Part shown: positions 33,108 to 40,571 of the stretch, one piece after another | Numbering within the stretch: position 1 is the first letter of the stretch | Layout: every line of letters begins with the position of its first letter | DNA from: a virus | Strand: one strand, 5' to 3' | IMG/VR virus record: IMGVR_UViG_3300042988_000913 | Location: 1 to 50,204 of that record | DNA: 50,204 nt | The notes under the pieces: model-generated | Seen by the model: the letters and a program-made list of their open reading frames with translations, nothing else | What the model was told of the DNA's origin: nothing | The model's database searches: none | Position numbers and translations under genes: made by a program

Positions 33108-34110
33108 TATAAATTCCTTTAATTATTTCAACTTCTTTTAAAAAATCAGTTTTTCTACTTTTGGGTTCTTCAACTCTATATAAAACAAATCCAAGATCTT
33201 TAGCTAATAATTCTTTAATTTTGTCATTTTTATTAGTCTTTATTTTATGCCAATAAAAGCCATCATATTCTATAAGTAGACAATTGTCTATCAGACAATC
33301 ATAAAGGTATTTGCCAATTCTATATTGATGAATAAGTTTTTCGCCAAACACCTTTAATAATTCTTCCTTCAGTTTGAGTTCACTTTTAGAAACGAACTGT
33401 CCTTGTTGTTTTCTTAATGAAATCTCTAAAAAACGCTCATTACTGCAAACGTATTTTATTAAATATCTTCTCAATGTTCTTAAATCAATTTTATAATGTT
33501 CTGAAAGACTGCTTATAGTTTCTGGACTATTTTTATATTTTTCAAATATCTCTTTTAATTTATCAAAATCTAATCCTTGTTTTTCTAAAAAGTTCAAATC
33601 TTTAGTTAATACAGTCTTGGGCGCTAATTCTTTTAGTTTAGTACTCAATTCCATACGAGTTTTTTCTGTATGATGTTTGCCAAAAAAAGGATTTTTTCTG
33701 CCCAGCATAGTTATTTTTAGTTTTTTGACAATTTTTTCTTTAGTTTCTTTTGTATGATGTTTACCATAAAATGGATTTTTATCTCCAAATAAATCCTTTT
33801 TGGCTAATGACATTTTTTCTAAACTTTCTTTTGAATGTTTTTTGCCAAAAAATGGATTCTCTGTATATCCACGACATGTAAAGCACAAATATTTTTTTGT
33901 AGATTTTCTTATATGATAAGTTAGAGCTGCTGTCTTAATGATGTTTTCTTTATTACATAATTCACAAATAATTTTAAGTGTTTTATCTTTTAAGTCTTTT
34001 AAATTAAATTGCTCATCTTTAGTCTTTAATACAAAAATGTTTTTATCTTTTTCTACGGCTATTATAATTTGTTCATCTATTTTTGATTTAAAAGCAATAT
34101 CAATATTCAT
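33064..34110 (-). CDS. Vsr-like (EDxHD) homing endonuclease inside the fractured gene
   Basis: I give ATG 34110 (348 residues). A TTG at 34116 with AAAGGA six bases upstream is a strong alternative. The protein has an N-terminal Cys knuckle region (CELCNKEN, CFTCRG). Three NUMOD3-type repeats follow (ENPFFGKKHSKES, KNPFYGKHHTKET, KNPFFGKHHTEKT), as used for DNA recognition. Then comes a helix-turn-helix-like stretch and a C-terminal nuclease. The nuclease reads SELKLKEELLKVFG, then LYDCLI, then LIEYDGFYWHK and ND, the E-D-x-H-D pattern of Vsr-related homing endonucleases. Its last 44 bases overlap the IntC gene. It would cut intein-free IMPDH/GMPR alleles. Confidence 0.85.
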   Translation of the reverse strand: MNIDIAFKSKIDEQIIIAVEKDKNIFVLKTKDEQFNLKDLKDKTLKIICELCNKENIIKTAALTYHIRKSTKKYLCFTCRGYTENPFFGKKHSKESLEKMSLAKKDLFGDKNPFYGKHHTKETKEKIVKKLKITMLGRKNPFFGKHHTEKTRMELSTKLKELAPKTVLTKDLNFLEKQGLDFDKLKEIFEKYKNSPETISSLSEHYKIDLRTLRRYLIKYVCSNERFLEISLRKQQGQFVSKSELKLKEELLKVFGEKLIHQYRIGKYLYDCLIDNCLLIEYDGFYWHKIKTNKNDKIKELLAKDLGFVLYRVEEPKSRKTDFLKEVEIIKGIYNEIQISAGSEHKKV

Positions 34111-34111
34111 A

Positions 34112-34148
34112 TCCAATACCAATCCTTTAAATAAAGATTGGTATTGGA
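34112..34148 (-). promoter_or_regulatory. Perfect 13-bp hairpin over endonuclease ribosome site
   Basis: Arms TCCAATACCAATC (34112-34124) and GATTGGTATTGGA (34136-34148) flank an 11-base loop. On the minus-strand RNA the AAAGGA ribosome site of the endonuclease spans the loop edge, and the start lies in or just past the 3' arm. The 5' arm includes the CAATACCAATCTTTA motif, so the copy is itself part of a palindrome. Confidence 0.65.
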
Positions 34149-34157
34149 CCTGGATTA

Positions 34158-35132
34158 TTAAAGCATTTCTATAAGCAAATAATTATCATTTAATTCTCTG
34201 GCCTCTACCCACTCAGCCAGTTCATGTAAATTTTCTTCATTAGCTATATTTTGATATTTTTTATCTAAAACAAGAAATTCATGATTTTTAGTGCATTTAA
34301 TTCCATTTATTTCTATTAATTCTTCATTTTTTTCTTGAATAATAGTATTTATAACACGATTAAATGTTCCATCATGTGACTGAACCTTGTCTCCTATTTT
34401 TATATCACTTATTTGCTTTAAACCATCACTCGTCTTGACCAGATTCTCTGAGGTGAAGCAACCCGGCCCGATTCCAACTTTAATGGCTATAGCTCCAGCT
34501 TCTAATAGTCTCCTTGCGCCTTCATAAGTGGCAACATTGCCAGCAATTATTTTAGCTTGTGGATGGTATTCTAATAATTTTTTAATAGTATCTACCATCA
34601 TCTTGCAATCGCCGTGAGCAATATCTATACAAATTGCATCAGCTGCTGCCCACTGTGAATCTTTAGGTTGTTCAACTAAGTAATTTACCCCAAGCATAGC
34701 TTGTTCTTCGCCAACTCCAATACTTGGAATAGCGACTATACCCTTGGACTTAAGGGTCGCTATTGATTTAAAAACTTCTTCTGGGGTTTGGTATCTATGT
34801 AAAATACCTAATCCGCCTGAATTGTGCATAGCTATTGCCATTTCAGTACCGGTTACGGTATCCATGTTTGCTGAAATGATTGGATTTAAAAAGTTAAACC
34901 CCAATAGTGTGGTAGAAATGTCTACATTCTTTCTGGAAGTTACTTCGGAGTATTGTGGAAGCAGTAAAACATCGTCAAAAGTAAATGCTAATCCCATGCC
35001 CCAGACTTCTTTTGGAGGTTCGGTTACATAACATGATTGATGTTTCTCTTCTAATACCACTTCAACCTCTACTACTTCTTCTTTGGGTTTAAAACCCAGA
35101 AACTTCAAAAAATCTTTAAATGACCAAGCCAT
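34158..35132 (-). CDS. N-half of split-intein IMPDH/GMPR: N-extein plus IntN
   Basis: The 324-residue product has residues 1-224 of a (beta/alpha)8 IMP dehydrogenase/GMP reductase without CBS domains. The N-terminal 40 residues are an extra acidic stretch. Family motifs include AFTFDDVLLLPQYSEV, NPIISANMDTVT, GGLGILHR and the Asp in DIAHGD. Residue 225 (Cys) begins the intein N-fragment, whose 100 residues end in a stop. The cut falls in the active-site loop KVGIGPG, right before the catalytic Cys. A host-type promoter (TGG-TATAAT, 35162-35170) and a terminator just upstream isolate it from the capsid genes. IMPDH versus GMPR specificity is undecided. Confidence 0.88.
   Translation of the reverse strand: MAWSFKDFLKFLGFKPKEEVVEVEVVLEEKHQSCYVTEPPKEVWGMGLAFTFDDVLLLPQYSEVTSRKNVDISTTLLGFNFLNPIISANMDTVTGTEMAIAMHNSGGLGILHRYQTPEEVFKSIATLKSKGIVAIPSIGVGEEQAMLGVNYLVEQPKDSQWAAADAICIDIAHGDCKMMVDTIKKLLEYHPQAKIIAGNVATYEGARRLLEAGAIAIKVGIGPGCFTSENLVKTSDGLKQISDIKIGDKVQSHDGTFNRVINTIIQEKNEELIEINGIKCTKNHEFLVLDKKYQNIANEENLHELAEWVEARELNDNYLLIEML
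34161..34460 (-). mobile_element. Split-intein N-fragment (IntN)
   Basis: It covers 100 residues starting with Cys. A block-A-type opening (CFTSENLVKTSDGLKQISD) is followed by IGDKVQSHDG and a block B with TxxH (KCTKNHEFLVL). The fragment then ends at a stop codon in NDNYLLIEML. No endonuclease domain is embedded. Confidence 0.9.
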
Positions 35133-35142
35133 TATTTTTCCT

Positions 35143-35159
35143 TGTTGTATGAAACAACA
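35143..35159 (-). promoter_or_regulatory. Leader palindrome downstream of promoter
   Basis: TGTTGT and ACAACA form a perfect 6-bp inverted repeat (5-base loop), close to the predicted transcript start of the split-enzyme operon. It may be an operator or a 5' stability hairpin. Confidence 0.4.
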
Positions 35160-35161
35160 TA

Positions 35162-35170
35162 ATTATACCA
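35162..35170 (-). promoter_or_regulatory. Extended -10 promoter of nucleotide-metabolism operon
   Basis: TGG-TATAAT on the minus strand lies about 30 bases before the split-enzyme start, right after the terminator of the decoration-like gene. It probably makes this island independent of late transcription. No clear -35 was seen. Confidence 0.6.
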
Positions 35171-35213
35171 CACCACACCATCGTGGTTACCGCTTCACCC
35201 TACCATGACACTA

Positions 35214-35245
35214 CGCAAAAGAAAAGGCCCCGTAAACGGGGCCCT
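35214..35245 (-). terminator. Rho-independent terminator after decoration-like gene
   Basis: On the minus strand, GGCCCCG pairs with CGGGGCC around a TTTA loop and is followed by TTTTCTTTTG. The stretch between the gene stop and this hairpin (35246-35294) holds repeated ATTAGG/ATTAATTAG units and no gene. Confidence 0.85.
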
Positions 35246-35294
35246 GAGTGCCTTACTGAACTAATTAGGATTAATTAGGACTGATTAATTAGAC

Positions 35295-35651
35295 TTAAAT
35301 CTTAGTAGTTACTGTCGCTGTAGCGAATGATACTTGGCGGAAAGCTAAGTAAAGGTCGCCAATTACAGCCGCAGCAGGTAGTGTACCAGCAGTAGCAACA
35401 GTATAGAAGATAGCATTGCCAGCTACAGCAGGAATCTTCGCAACAAGGTCGCCAACAGCTAGTGCAGCAAAATCAGTAGTAGTGGAGGTTGAGGTAGCAA
35501 CCTTGGCTAGTGCACACATCGCACCAGTTGAACCTAACGCAGCCGCCATTAAACCAGCTTCATTAAGCTTAGTACCTACATCTTGTCCAGTAACGGTATC
35601 TGACATACCGTGAATAAGGTGTTTTACTGATTTTTCAGTTAAGTTAGCCAT
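35295..35651 (-). CDS. Small capsid decoration-like protein
   Basis: The 118-residue protein is Ala/Thr/Val-rich with an N-terminal helical start (NLTEKSVKHLIHGMSD) and a beta-rich rest (GDLVAKIPAVAGNAIFYTVA; TATVTTKI). Good ribosome site (AGGAGA). It has its own terminator and a CAATCTTTA-type motif 90 bases upstream, so it may be highly expressed. Its position beside the major capsid gene, once the inserted endonuclease is removed, supports a capsid decoration or head-fibre role. Confidence 0.6.
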   Translation of the reverse strand: MANLTEKSVKHLIHGMSDTVTGQDVGTKLNEAGLMAAALGSTGAMCALAKVATSTSTTTDFAALAVGDLVAKIPAVAGNAIFYTVATAGTLPAAAVIGDLYLAFRQVSFATATVTTKI

Positions 35652-35734
35652 ATTTATTTCTCCTAAGTTTAAAATCTACTTAAATTTACTTCTGTTTATT
35701 TACCTACATGCCTACATATTTCAAAATTTTATAT

Positions 35735-35750
35735 ATAAAAGATTAGTATT
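35735..35750 (-). promoter_or_regulatory. CAATCTTTA-type motif copy
   Basis: The minus strand reads AATACTAATCTTTTAT, followed by ATATAAAATTTTG, about 90 bases upstream of the decoration-like gene and immediately after the endonuclease stop. The long leader 35652-35734 has no gene. Confidence 0.5.
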
Positions 35751-35753
35751 CGA

Positions 35754-37271
35754 TTAGATTTGTTTTAGTAGCCATTTTTTGTGCCCATAGTCTTCAATTC
35801 TGTATAAAGGCTTTAGATAGTTGAATATCTTCAATCCGATTAATCCGCTATTTGCTTGGTCCTTTTCAGTATGCGGAATGTCTGGGAATTGAGCTAATAT
35901 TCCTGGGTCATTAATTCTTCTACACTTCCATCTCCAAATACGTTGTTTCCCGTCTGTATACCAATAACTTGGATTATTTTCTTGTATTAATACCCCATTT
36001 AACTCTTTATAGACATTACCAGTTGATAGGCGGTTATTGCTAAATGTAATTACTTCATTGAAATCATTAAATACCGCTTTTAATAACCTACCTGCCCCTC
36101 CGTAGACGTGATAATCATAATCTGTGGCAAAACGACATATTTCAATTTCTGAATTATGATTTTTCCGTATACTCATGCATGTAATTAGCTTATCTTCTTT
36201 AAATAACCCATAAGCAAACATTGCCGAAGAGTGTCCATCTAGGTGGTTTTTATCAAAGAATGGCTCTATAAGCTTATTTTTATGTATTTTACGTAATTCT
36301 AACTTAGAAGCTCTTAGTCTATTTTCTTTTTGAGGCAGTATTCCTAATCTATGGCGAATCATTGACTTAATTAATGATTGTTTCTCGGGGTTATTCCATT
36401 CATCTTCAAATATAGCTAATAATTTAATTCCATTATCTTCGCATATTTTAAATTTATTTAAATGCCTGTTTCTAATATCACCAAAATAGTCGCTATGGAA
36501 CAATAATCCATTAAACTCAATCCCAAATGATTTACTGGGAATATAAATATCTAATTCTAGATAATTATCAGTTTCTTTATTTAATAATACACTTCGGTCA
36601 TTTAAAACAACATCATTTGCTAATGTTTGTATGTAATTAAATACTTCAATCTGACCCTTACTTGGACCTACATTTGCGCACTGTGGACACCATTTGCCTT
36701 GTTGTATTGAATTAGGTATTGCTTCCCACGAATGTCCAGCGCTGCACTTGACAGAGACATATTCTTTACTTTTTGTATATGGAGTAAGTAGGATGCCTCC
36801 ATTTCGCTCAACTATACTTTGTATCTTATCTTGCCATGAATCAAAATTACCTAATTTAGAATCTGTTGCTGCCTTATTAGCCTTAACTTGATGATTCTTC
36901 TTCCATTCTTCGGCAGCGCCTGATTCTATGTATCTCTTAATTCTATTCTTGATAAATTCTTCTTTATTTCCATTTTCTTCAAGATTCTTCCAGAAGTTCT
37001 TAGACCTATTTGAGGCGAATTCTTTCTTTTCTTCTGTATTCCAAATCTTTGAAAGTTTTTCAGCTTTTCTGGACTTTAGTGGAGAATTATTGATAGCATC
37101 TTTAATGATTTTATTTAATTTAGCTTTATCTTTATACTTTCCATTGCGTTTTACTATATGTATTGGTATATTAAGTTTTTCGGCTATTTCTTTAGAAGAA
37201 ATTCCTTCATCCTTCATTTTTTGAATATCATTTCTTCTGATTTCAATTTCTTCTTTAGTCAATTTAGCCAT
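35754..37271 (-). CDS. Free-standing Vsr-like homing endonuclease
   Basis: The 505-residue protein sits between the capsid gene and the decoration-like gene, a common site for invasive endonucleases. It has an N-terminal helix-turn-helix (EGISSKEIAEKLNIPIHIVK), Lys-rich helices, and a zinc knuckle (KCSAGHSWEAIPN then WCPQC). The nuclease core reads YLELDIYIPSKSFGIEFNGLLFH with ND-like residues after it, related to the core in the IMPDH-locus endonuclease. The C-terminal part (FFDKNHLDGHSS; HVYGGAGRLLKAVFND; KQRIWRWKCRR) is a further domain I do not identify. The ATG lacks a good ribosome site. Confidence 0.8.
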   Translation of the reverse strand: MAKLTKEEIEIRRNDIQKMKDEGISSKEIAEKLNIPIHIVKRNGKYKDKAKLNKIIKDAINNSPLKSRKAEKLSKIWNTEEKKEFASNRSKNFWKNLEENGNKEEFIKNRIKRYIESGAAEEWKKNHQVKANKAATDSKLGNFDSWQDKIQSIVERNGGILLTPYTKSKEYVSVKCSAGHSWEAIPNSIQQGKWCPQCANVGPSKGQIEVFNYIQTLANDVVLNDRSVLLNKETDNYLELDIYIPSKSFGIEFNGLLFHSDYFGDIRNRHLNKFKICEDNGIKLLAIFEDEWNNPEKQSLIKSMIRHRLGILPQKENRLRASKLELRKIHKNKLIEPFFDKNHLDGHSSAMFAYGLFKEDKLITCMSIRKNHNSEIEICRFATDYDYHVYGGAGRLLKAVFNDFNEVITFSNNRLSTGNVYKELNGVLIQENNPSYWYTDGKQRIWRWKCRRINDPGILAQFPDIPHTEKDQANSGLIGLKIFNYLKPLYRIEDYGHKKWLLKQI

Positions 37272-37294
37272 GGCTTATTTTAACACTAATGGTA

Positions 37295-37326
37295 CAAAAA
37301 GAAAAGGCCCCGGATGGGGGCCTTTT
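37295..37326 (-). terminator. Rho-independent terminator after major capsid gene
   Basis: On the minus strand, AAAAGGCCCC pairs with GGGGCCTTTT around a short loop and is followed by CTTTTTG. It separates capsid transcription from the downstream endonuclease gene, which begins 24 bases later. Confidence 0.88.
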
Positions 37327-37361
37327 CGCAGCTTAGATTGCTAAGTGCTTGATTTTATTAT

Positions 37362-38774
37362 TTAGAAGCTGCCGAGGAGTGAATCGATGAGCACGTTTTT
37401 GCGTGGCTCGTAAGCCGCTAGACAGAGGAAGCGGAAGTGCGCTTCAGTCTGAGTTAAGTCAACAACAGCTAGCTTGAGTCTGCTGTAACCAGCAAGCTCC
37501 TTGAGCGCCATTGTATCCTTTTCTACTAGGAACCCAGTAACGCCACCTGGCTTACGGTTGTTAAGGTCGGTGAAGACAGTGGGTGAAGCGCCTTTGTAGG
37601 CAACTTTGCCAACTAGCTTACAGGTCGCAGCGCCACCGCCAGCAGTTGAGCGGTAAACGTTGAAGTATCTGATTGTACCAGTGCCGGGGGTGATGTTTAC
37701 GGCAATTTGGTTACCAGCACCGAGCGCCGCTGAGGCTGAAGTGGCTGAAGGAGCTGATTCGCCAATTTCATTTTCAGCAGTAACGTAGTAGGTGTAAACT
37801 TCACCAGCTAGGAATGAGGTTGAACCGCCTGAGAGCGCGATTGACGCAATGGTAGGAGCGCCGGGAGCACCGTTGCGGGTTCTCTTATTTTTGGTTTGAG
37901 CACGGAGGAACTGTGATGGCTCAATTTTAACAACGCCACCTGAAACCGCTTGCTTGCTGATATCAGCACCGGAAACTGGTTCCATACCTGAGTTACCAAG
38001 AACAATGCGCTCTTTGCCAGCATACGCATTCTTGCTGTAAGCTGAGAGGACGAGTGGGTCAGTGTAAAGAACGTCGGCTGAGCCAAGGTTCATTAAACCA
38101 CGAATCCACGCATCTTCAATCATTGACTGGGTAAGTGTACCACCACCCGCAATGACGACTGAGAGGTTTGAACCGAACGCGTCAAACATCAGGTCTTGTG
38201 TGTTAACAAGAGTATCTGATTGACGGATTTGTGGGTCAAGACCAACCATGCCGGGCATACGGTCTGGGAAAGCAAGTGGGTTACCATCGAAAACACCGGC
38301 GTTTGAGAACGCGGCCTTGCCACCGAAAACATCCCATTCAACGTCGCCAGCGATTTTCTTCGCACCGGCTTGCGCTTCACGGTCTTCCGCCTTGACACCG
38401 TCTTGGGTTTCTGCGAAGTTCGCAGCAAGAGTGACTCGACGAATATGTGAGTAGTACGCCATTGGAACTACTGAACGGATGTAATCACTGGTATCTTCAA
38501 CACCAACTTGACCTTCATGTTGGGCTGAACCACCAAATGTACCATATGATAGCTGGCGGTTGAATTGAATTAATTGGCCCTTCGCCTTTTCAACCTTAAG
38601 ATCCTTTTGGAGCTTAATGTGCTTATCTTGGAATGTTACATTGTGCATTACAGGTGAAACGTCTTCAACCTGAAGTGCACTGCCTTGCACTAGTGACCCG
38701 GGGGTCGCATTATATGAACCTAGTTCAAGTGCTTTAACTAAGTCCTCGATTTTGTTTAAAAGATTGTTTGACAT
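37362..38774 (-). CDS. Major capsid protein (HK97 fold) with inserted Ig-like domain
   Basis: The 470-residue protein has the order expected of an HK97-fold capsid protein. Residues 1-17 form an amphipathic helix. The N-arm motif (LGSYNA then GSALQ, 18-38) comes next, then long-helix and P-loop-like regions (EGQVGVEDTSDYIRSVVPMA). The C-terminal part is TEAHFRFLCLAAYEPRKNVLID. Between about 315 and 410, GAPGAPTIASIALSGG and YTYYVTAENEIGESAPS form an Ig- or Fn3-like inserted domain, likely displayed outside the shell. Codon use is more GC-rich than neighbouring genes, as for a highly expressed gene. Strong ribosome site and terminator. Confidence 0.88.
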   Translation of the reverse strand: MSNNLLNKIEDLVKALELGSYNATPGSLVQGSALQVEDVSPVMHNVTFQDKHIKLQKDLKVEKAKGQLIQFNRQLSYGTFGGSAQHEGQVGVEDTSDYIRSVVPMAYYSHIRRVTLAANFAETQDGVKAEDREAQAGAKKIAGDVEWDVFGGKAAFSNAGVFDGNPLAFPDRMPGMVGLDPQIRQSDTLVNTQDLMFDAFGSNLSVVIAGGGTLTQSMIEDAWIRGLMNLGSADVLYTDPLVLSAYSKNAYAGKERIVLGNSGMEPVSGADISKQAVSGGVVKIEPSQFLRAQTKNKRTRNGAPGAPTIASIALSGGSTSFLAGEVYTYYVTAENEIGESAPSATSASAALGAGNQIAVNITPGTGTIRYFNVYRSTAGGGAATCKLVGKVAYKGASPTVFTDLNNRKPGGVTGFLVEKDTMALKELAGYSRLKLAVVDLTQTEAHFRFLCLAAYEPRKNVLIDSLLGSF

Positions 38775-38793
38775 ACAGTTTTCTCCTAAGTTA

Positions 38794-39627
38794 TTACTTC
38801 AATAAGTGTGAAATTTCTTTTACATCTACATCGCCATTAAGAACGTATCGGTTGATTAAATCACGGTCAGATTTCTTTAATTCAGTCGACTGAGCCGCTT
38901 GTGTTAACTTACCCAATATTTCTTTACGGGTCAGTTTTGGTGCTGATTGCTTATCTGACTCAGACTTAGCTACAAATTGAGCCATTGAAGTAAAAGCCTT
39001 TTGAGAAGGTCTTGTTACCATCATTTCAAGTAATTGAGTTACGCTAGTTAATTGCTTCTCTAGGTTAGCTACTCTTTCATCAGATGCTTTCTTTACTTCT
39101 TCAGTAGCTTTCTGTAGTTCCTCAGCCCAGTTTGGAGCTTCGGACATTTGCATTTGTTGCTCTGGAGCAGCAGGAGCTTCTGGAGCCATTGGGGCTTCGG
39201 GAGCAGCAGGAGCTTCTGGAGCCATTGGAGCTTGTTCCTGACCCTGGCCTTGACCCATTCTTTGCATAACTACAGCACGGAGTGCTTCGTAGTGCATTTG
39301 TAATTGGTCTTCTGGAAGCGCAGAGTAAGCTTGTTCAAGTGTTTGTTCATCACCTTGAGCCGCTTCTGGAGCTGCTTCGGGAGCCGCTTCTGGTGAAGGT
39401 GAACCTTCGGGAGCCGCTTCTGGTGAAGCTGAGGCTTCTGGAGCAGCAGGAGAGACTGAAGCTTCGGCAGCAGGTGAAGCTGAACCTTCAGGCATTGAAC
39501 CTTCTTTTTCAAGACTTTCGCTGTGTTCTTGGGCTTTGCTTAAACCTTCTGACTTAAGCAATTCAGGTAAATCTACCTTTAGCTCCTCAATAAGTGAATT
39601 AATTTCATCGTCGGTATATGTTTTCAT
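38794..39627 (-). CDS. Capsid scaffold-like Ala/Pro/Glu-rich protein
   Basis: The 277-residue protein stands directly before the major capsid gene. It has a helical N-terminus (DDEINSLIEELKVDLPELLK), repeated Pro-Ala-Glu segments (SASPEAAPEGSPSPEAAPEA and APEAPMAPEAP), and a coiled-coil and helical C-terminus (LEKQLTSVTQLLEMMVT). It ends in a basic helical tail. Highly charged helical proteins in this slot are usually scaffolds or core proteins degraded during maturation. The APE repeats vary and might slip. Confidence 0.6.
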   Translation of the reverse strand: MKTYTDDEINSLIEELKVDLPELLKSEGLSKAQEHSESLEKEGSMPEGSASPAAEASVSPAAPEASASPEAAPEGSPSPEAAPEAAPEAAQGDEQTLEQAYSALPEDQLQMHYEALRAVVMQRMGQGQGQEQAPMAPEAPAAPEAPMAPEAPAAPEQQMQMSEAPNWAEELQKATEEVKKASDERVANLEKQLTSVTQLLEMMVTRPSQKAFTSMAQFVAKSESDKQSAPKLTRKEILGKLTQAAQSTELKKSDRDLINRYVLNGDVDVKEISHLLK

Positions 39628-39656
39628 ATAACCAGTCCTTTTGAGATTAACTCAAA

Positions 39657-40118
39657 TTACATGTCGCCTAGGTTCTTCCAGAGGAGGTCTGAAACAACAA
39701 ATGTTGGGGTTCCGGTGATGTCTGATGTGGTAGGAGCAGCGCCGTTAGCACGGATATAAACTTCAGTGCGGAGACCGGCCTTCGCTAGTTCTGACCAAAC
39801 TCTCATCTTGACAACTTCTTGAGTTAGCGCAACGCCAGTAAGACCAGACGCTTGCTCTAGAGCAACTTGCGCAATGTGGGGACCATATGAGTCTTGCGCT
39901 ACGCCAACTGAGTTGGTGCCAATTGAGGGCATTTCGATGATTCTGAGAACGAGAACGTTTTCAGTGGTGGCTGGGGTGCCGTCGCTTACGGTAATAACTG
40001 GGTTACCTGACGCATCAAGTGTTTCAACTACGGTTAGAACTGGAGTTTCAGCAAAGCGAAGTGAAAGATTCGCGGCAATGCTTCGTGATAATACTAATGC
40101 TTTCTTAAGTGTTGACAT
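39657..40118 (-). CDS. Small virion protein near scaffold
   Basis: The 153-residue protein is mixed alpha/beta with a helical N-terminus (KKALVLSRSIAANLSLRFAE). A strand-rich centre follows (TVVETLDASGNPVITVS; VLVLRIIEM), with a helix further on (TQEVVKMRVWSELAKAGL). Strong AGGAGA ribosome site. Codon use is like the capsid gene, so it is probably abundant, perhaps a head decoration or minor capsid protein. A CAATCTTTA-like sequence lies 50 bases upstream. Confidence 0.6.
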   Translation of the reverse strand: MSTLKKALVLSRSIAANLSLRFAETPVLTVVETLDASGNPVITVSDGTPATTENVLVLRIIEMPSIGTNSVGVAQDSYGPHIAQVALEQASGLTGVALTQEVVKMRVWSELAKAGLRTEVYIRANGAAPTTSDITGTPTFVVSDLLWKNLGDM

Positions 40119-40164
40119 AATTGTCTCCTAAAGGCCTAATGCCTGTACTGCGAAATTTTGGTTA

Positions 40165-40184
40165 CGATATAAAGTATTGATATT
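40165..40184 (-). promoter_or_regulatory. CAATCTTTA-like motif copy
   Basis: The minus strand reads AATATCAATACTTTATATCG about 50 bases before the 153-residue virion gene. The core differs by an inserted A (CAATACTTTA). Confidence 0.4.
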
Positions 40185-40207
40185 AAATAAATACACAAAT
40201 AATGCCG

Positions 40208-40220
40208 AATCAATCTTTAA
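40208..40220 (+). promoter_or_regulatory. CAATCTTTA motif copy on the plus strand
   Basis: AATCAATCTTTAA lies only three bases before ATG 40224 of the zinc-ribbon gene. It supports a real signal used by plus-strand genes too, or a start at the second ATG (40230). Confidence 0.45.
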
Positions 40221-40223
40221 GTC

Positions 40224-40571
40224 ATGGAAATGTTTTTATGCTCAAAATGTGGTATCAAAAAAGAACGACAATTCTTTCACGAATTCTCAAATAATAATAG
40301 AATTAGGCCGGTAACTTCTTGGTGTTGTGAATGTAGAAAGACAATAAATAGAAAGATGGAAAGCTATAATTATTTGTTTAAAAAGTATAAACAAAAATGC
40401 AATTATTGCATCTTTCCTAAGAAAATGTTATTAAATGGTATTTGCAAAAAGTGTCTTAAAAAACAAGGACTTAAGTATTGTCCATGTTGCAAAACAGTTA
40501 AGTTAATAGATTTTGATTTTTATTCAAAAACTAAACTATGTAAACACTGTATTGGAGTAAAAAATGGGTAA
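40224..40571 (+). CDS. Zinc-ribbon protein 1 (endonuclease VII-like N-domain)
   Basis: The 115-residue plus-strand protein has five Cys pairs: CSKC and CCEC, CNYC and CKKC, CPCC, then CKHC. The opening FLCSKCGIKKERQFFHEF followed by TSWCCECRK matches the CxxC...Phe...CxxC zinc ribbon often found before HNH or EndoVII nuclease domains in phages. No nuclease motif follows. It overlaps the next gene by eight bases (coupled). These two genes are transcribed against the surrounding late block and could be a homing-type or regulatory insertion. Confidence 0.7.
   Translation: MEMFLCSKCGIKKERQFFHEFSNNNRIRPVTSWCCECRKTINRKMESYNYLFKKYKQKCNYCIFPKKMLLNGICKKCLKKQGLKYCPCCKTVKLIDFDFYSKTKLCKHCIGVKNG

Noticed and set aside
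35214-37326. Possible group I intron between capsid and decoration genes
   Set aside because: The endonuclease there is free-standing with its own terminator context, and neither flank is an interrupted reading frame.
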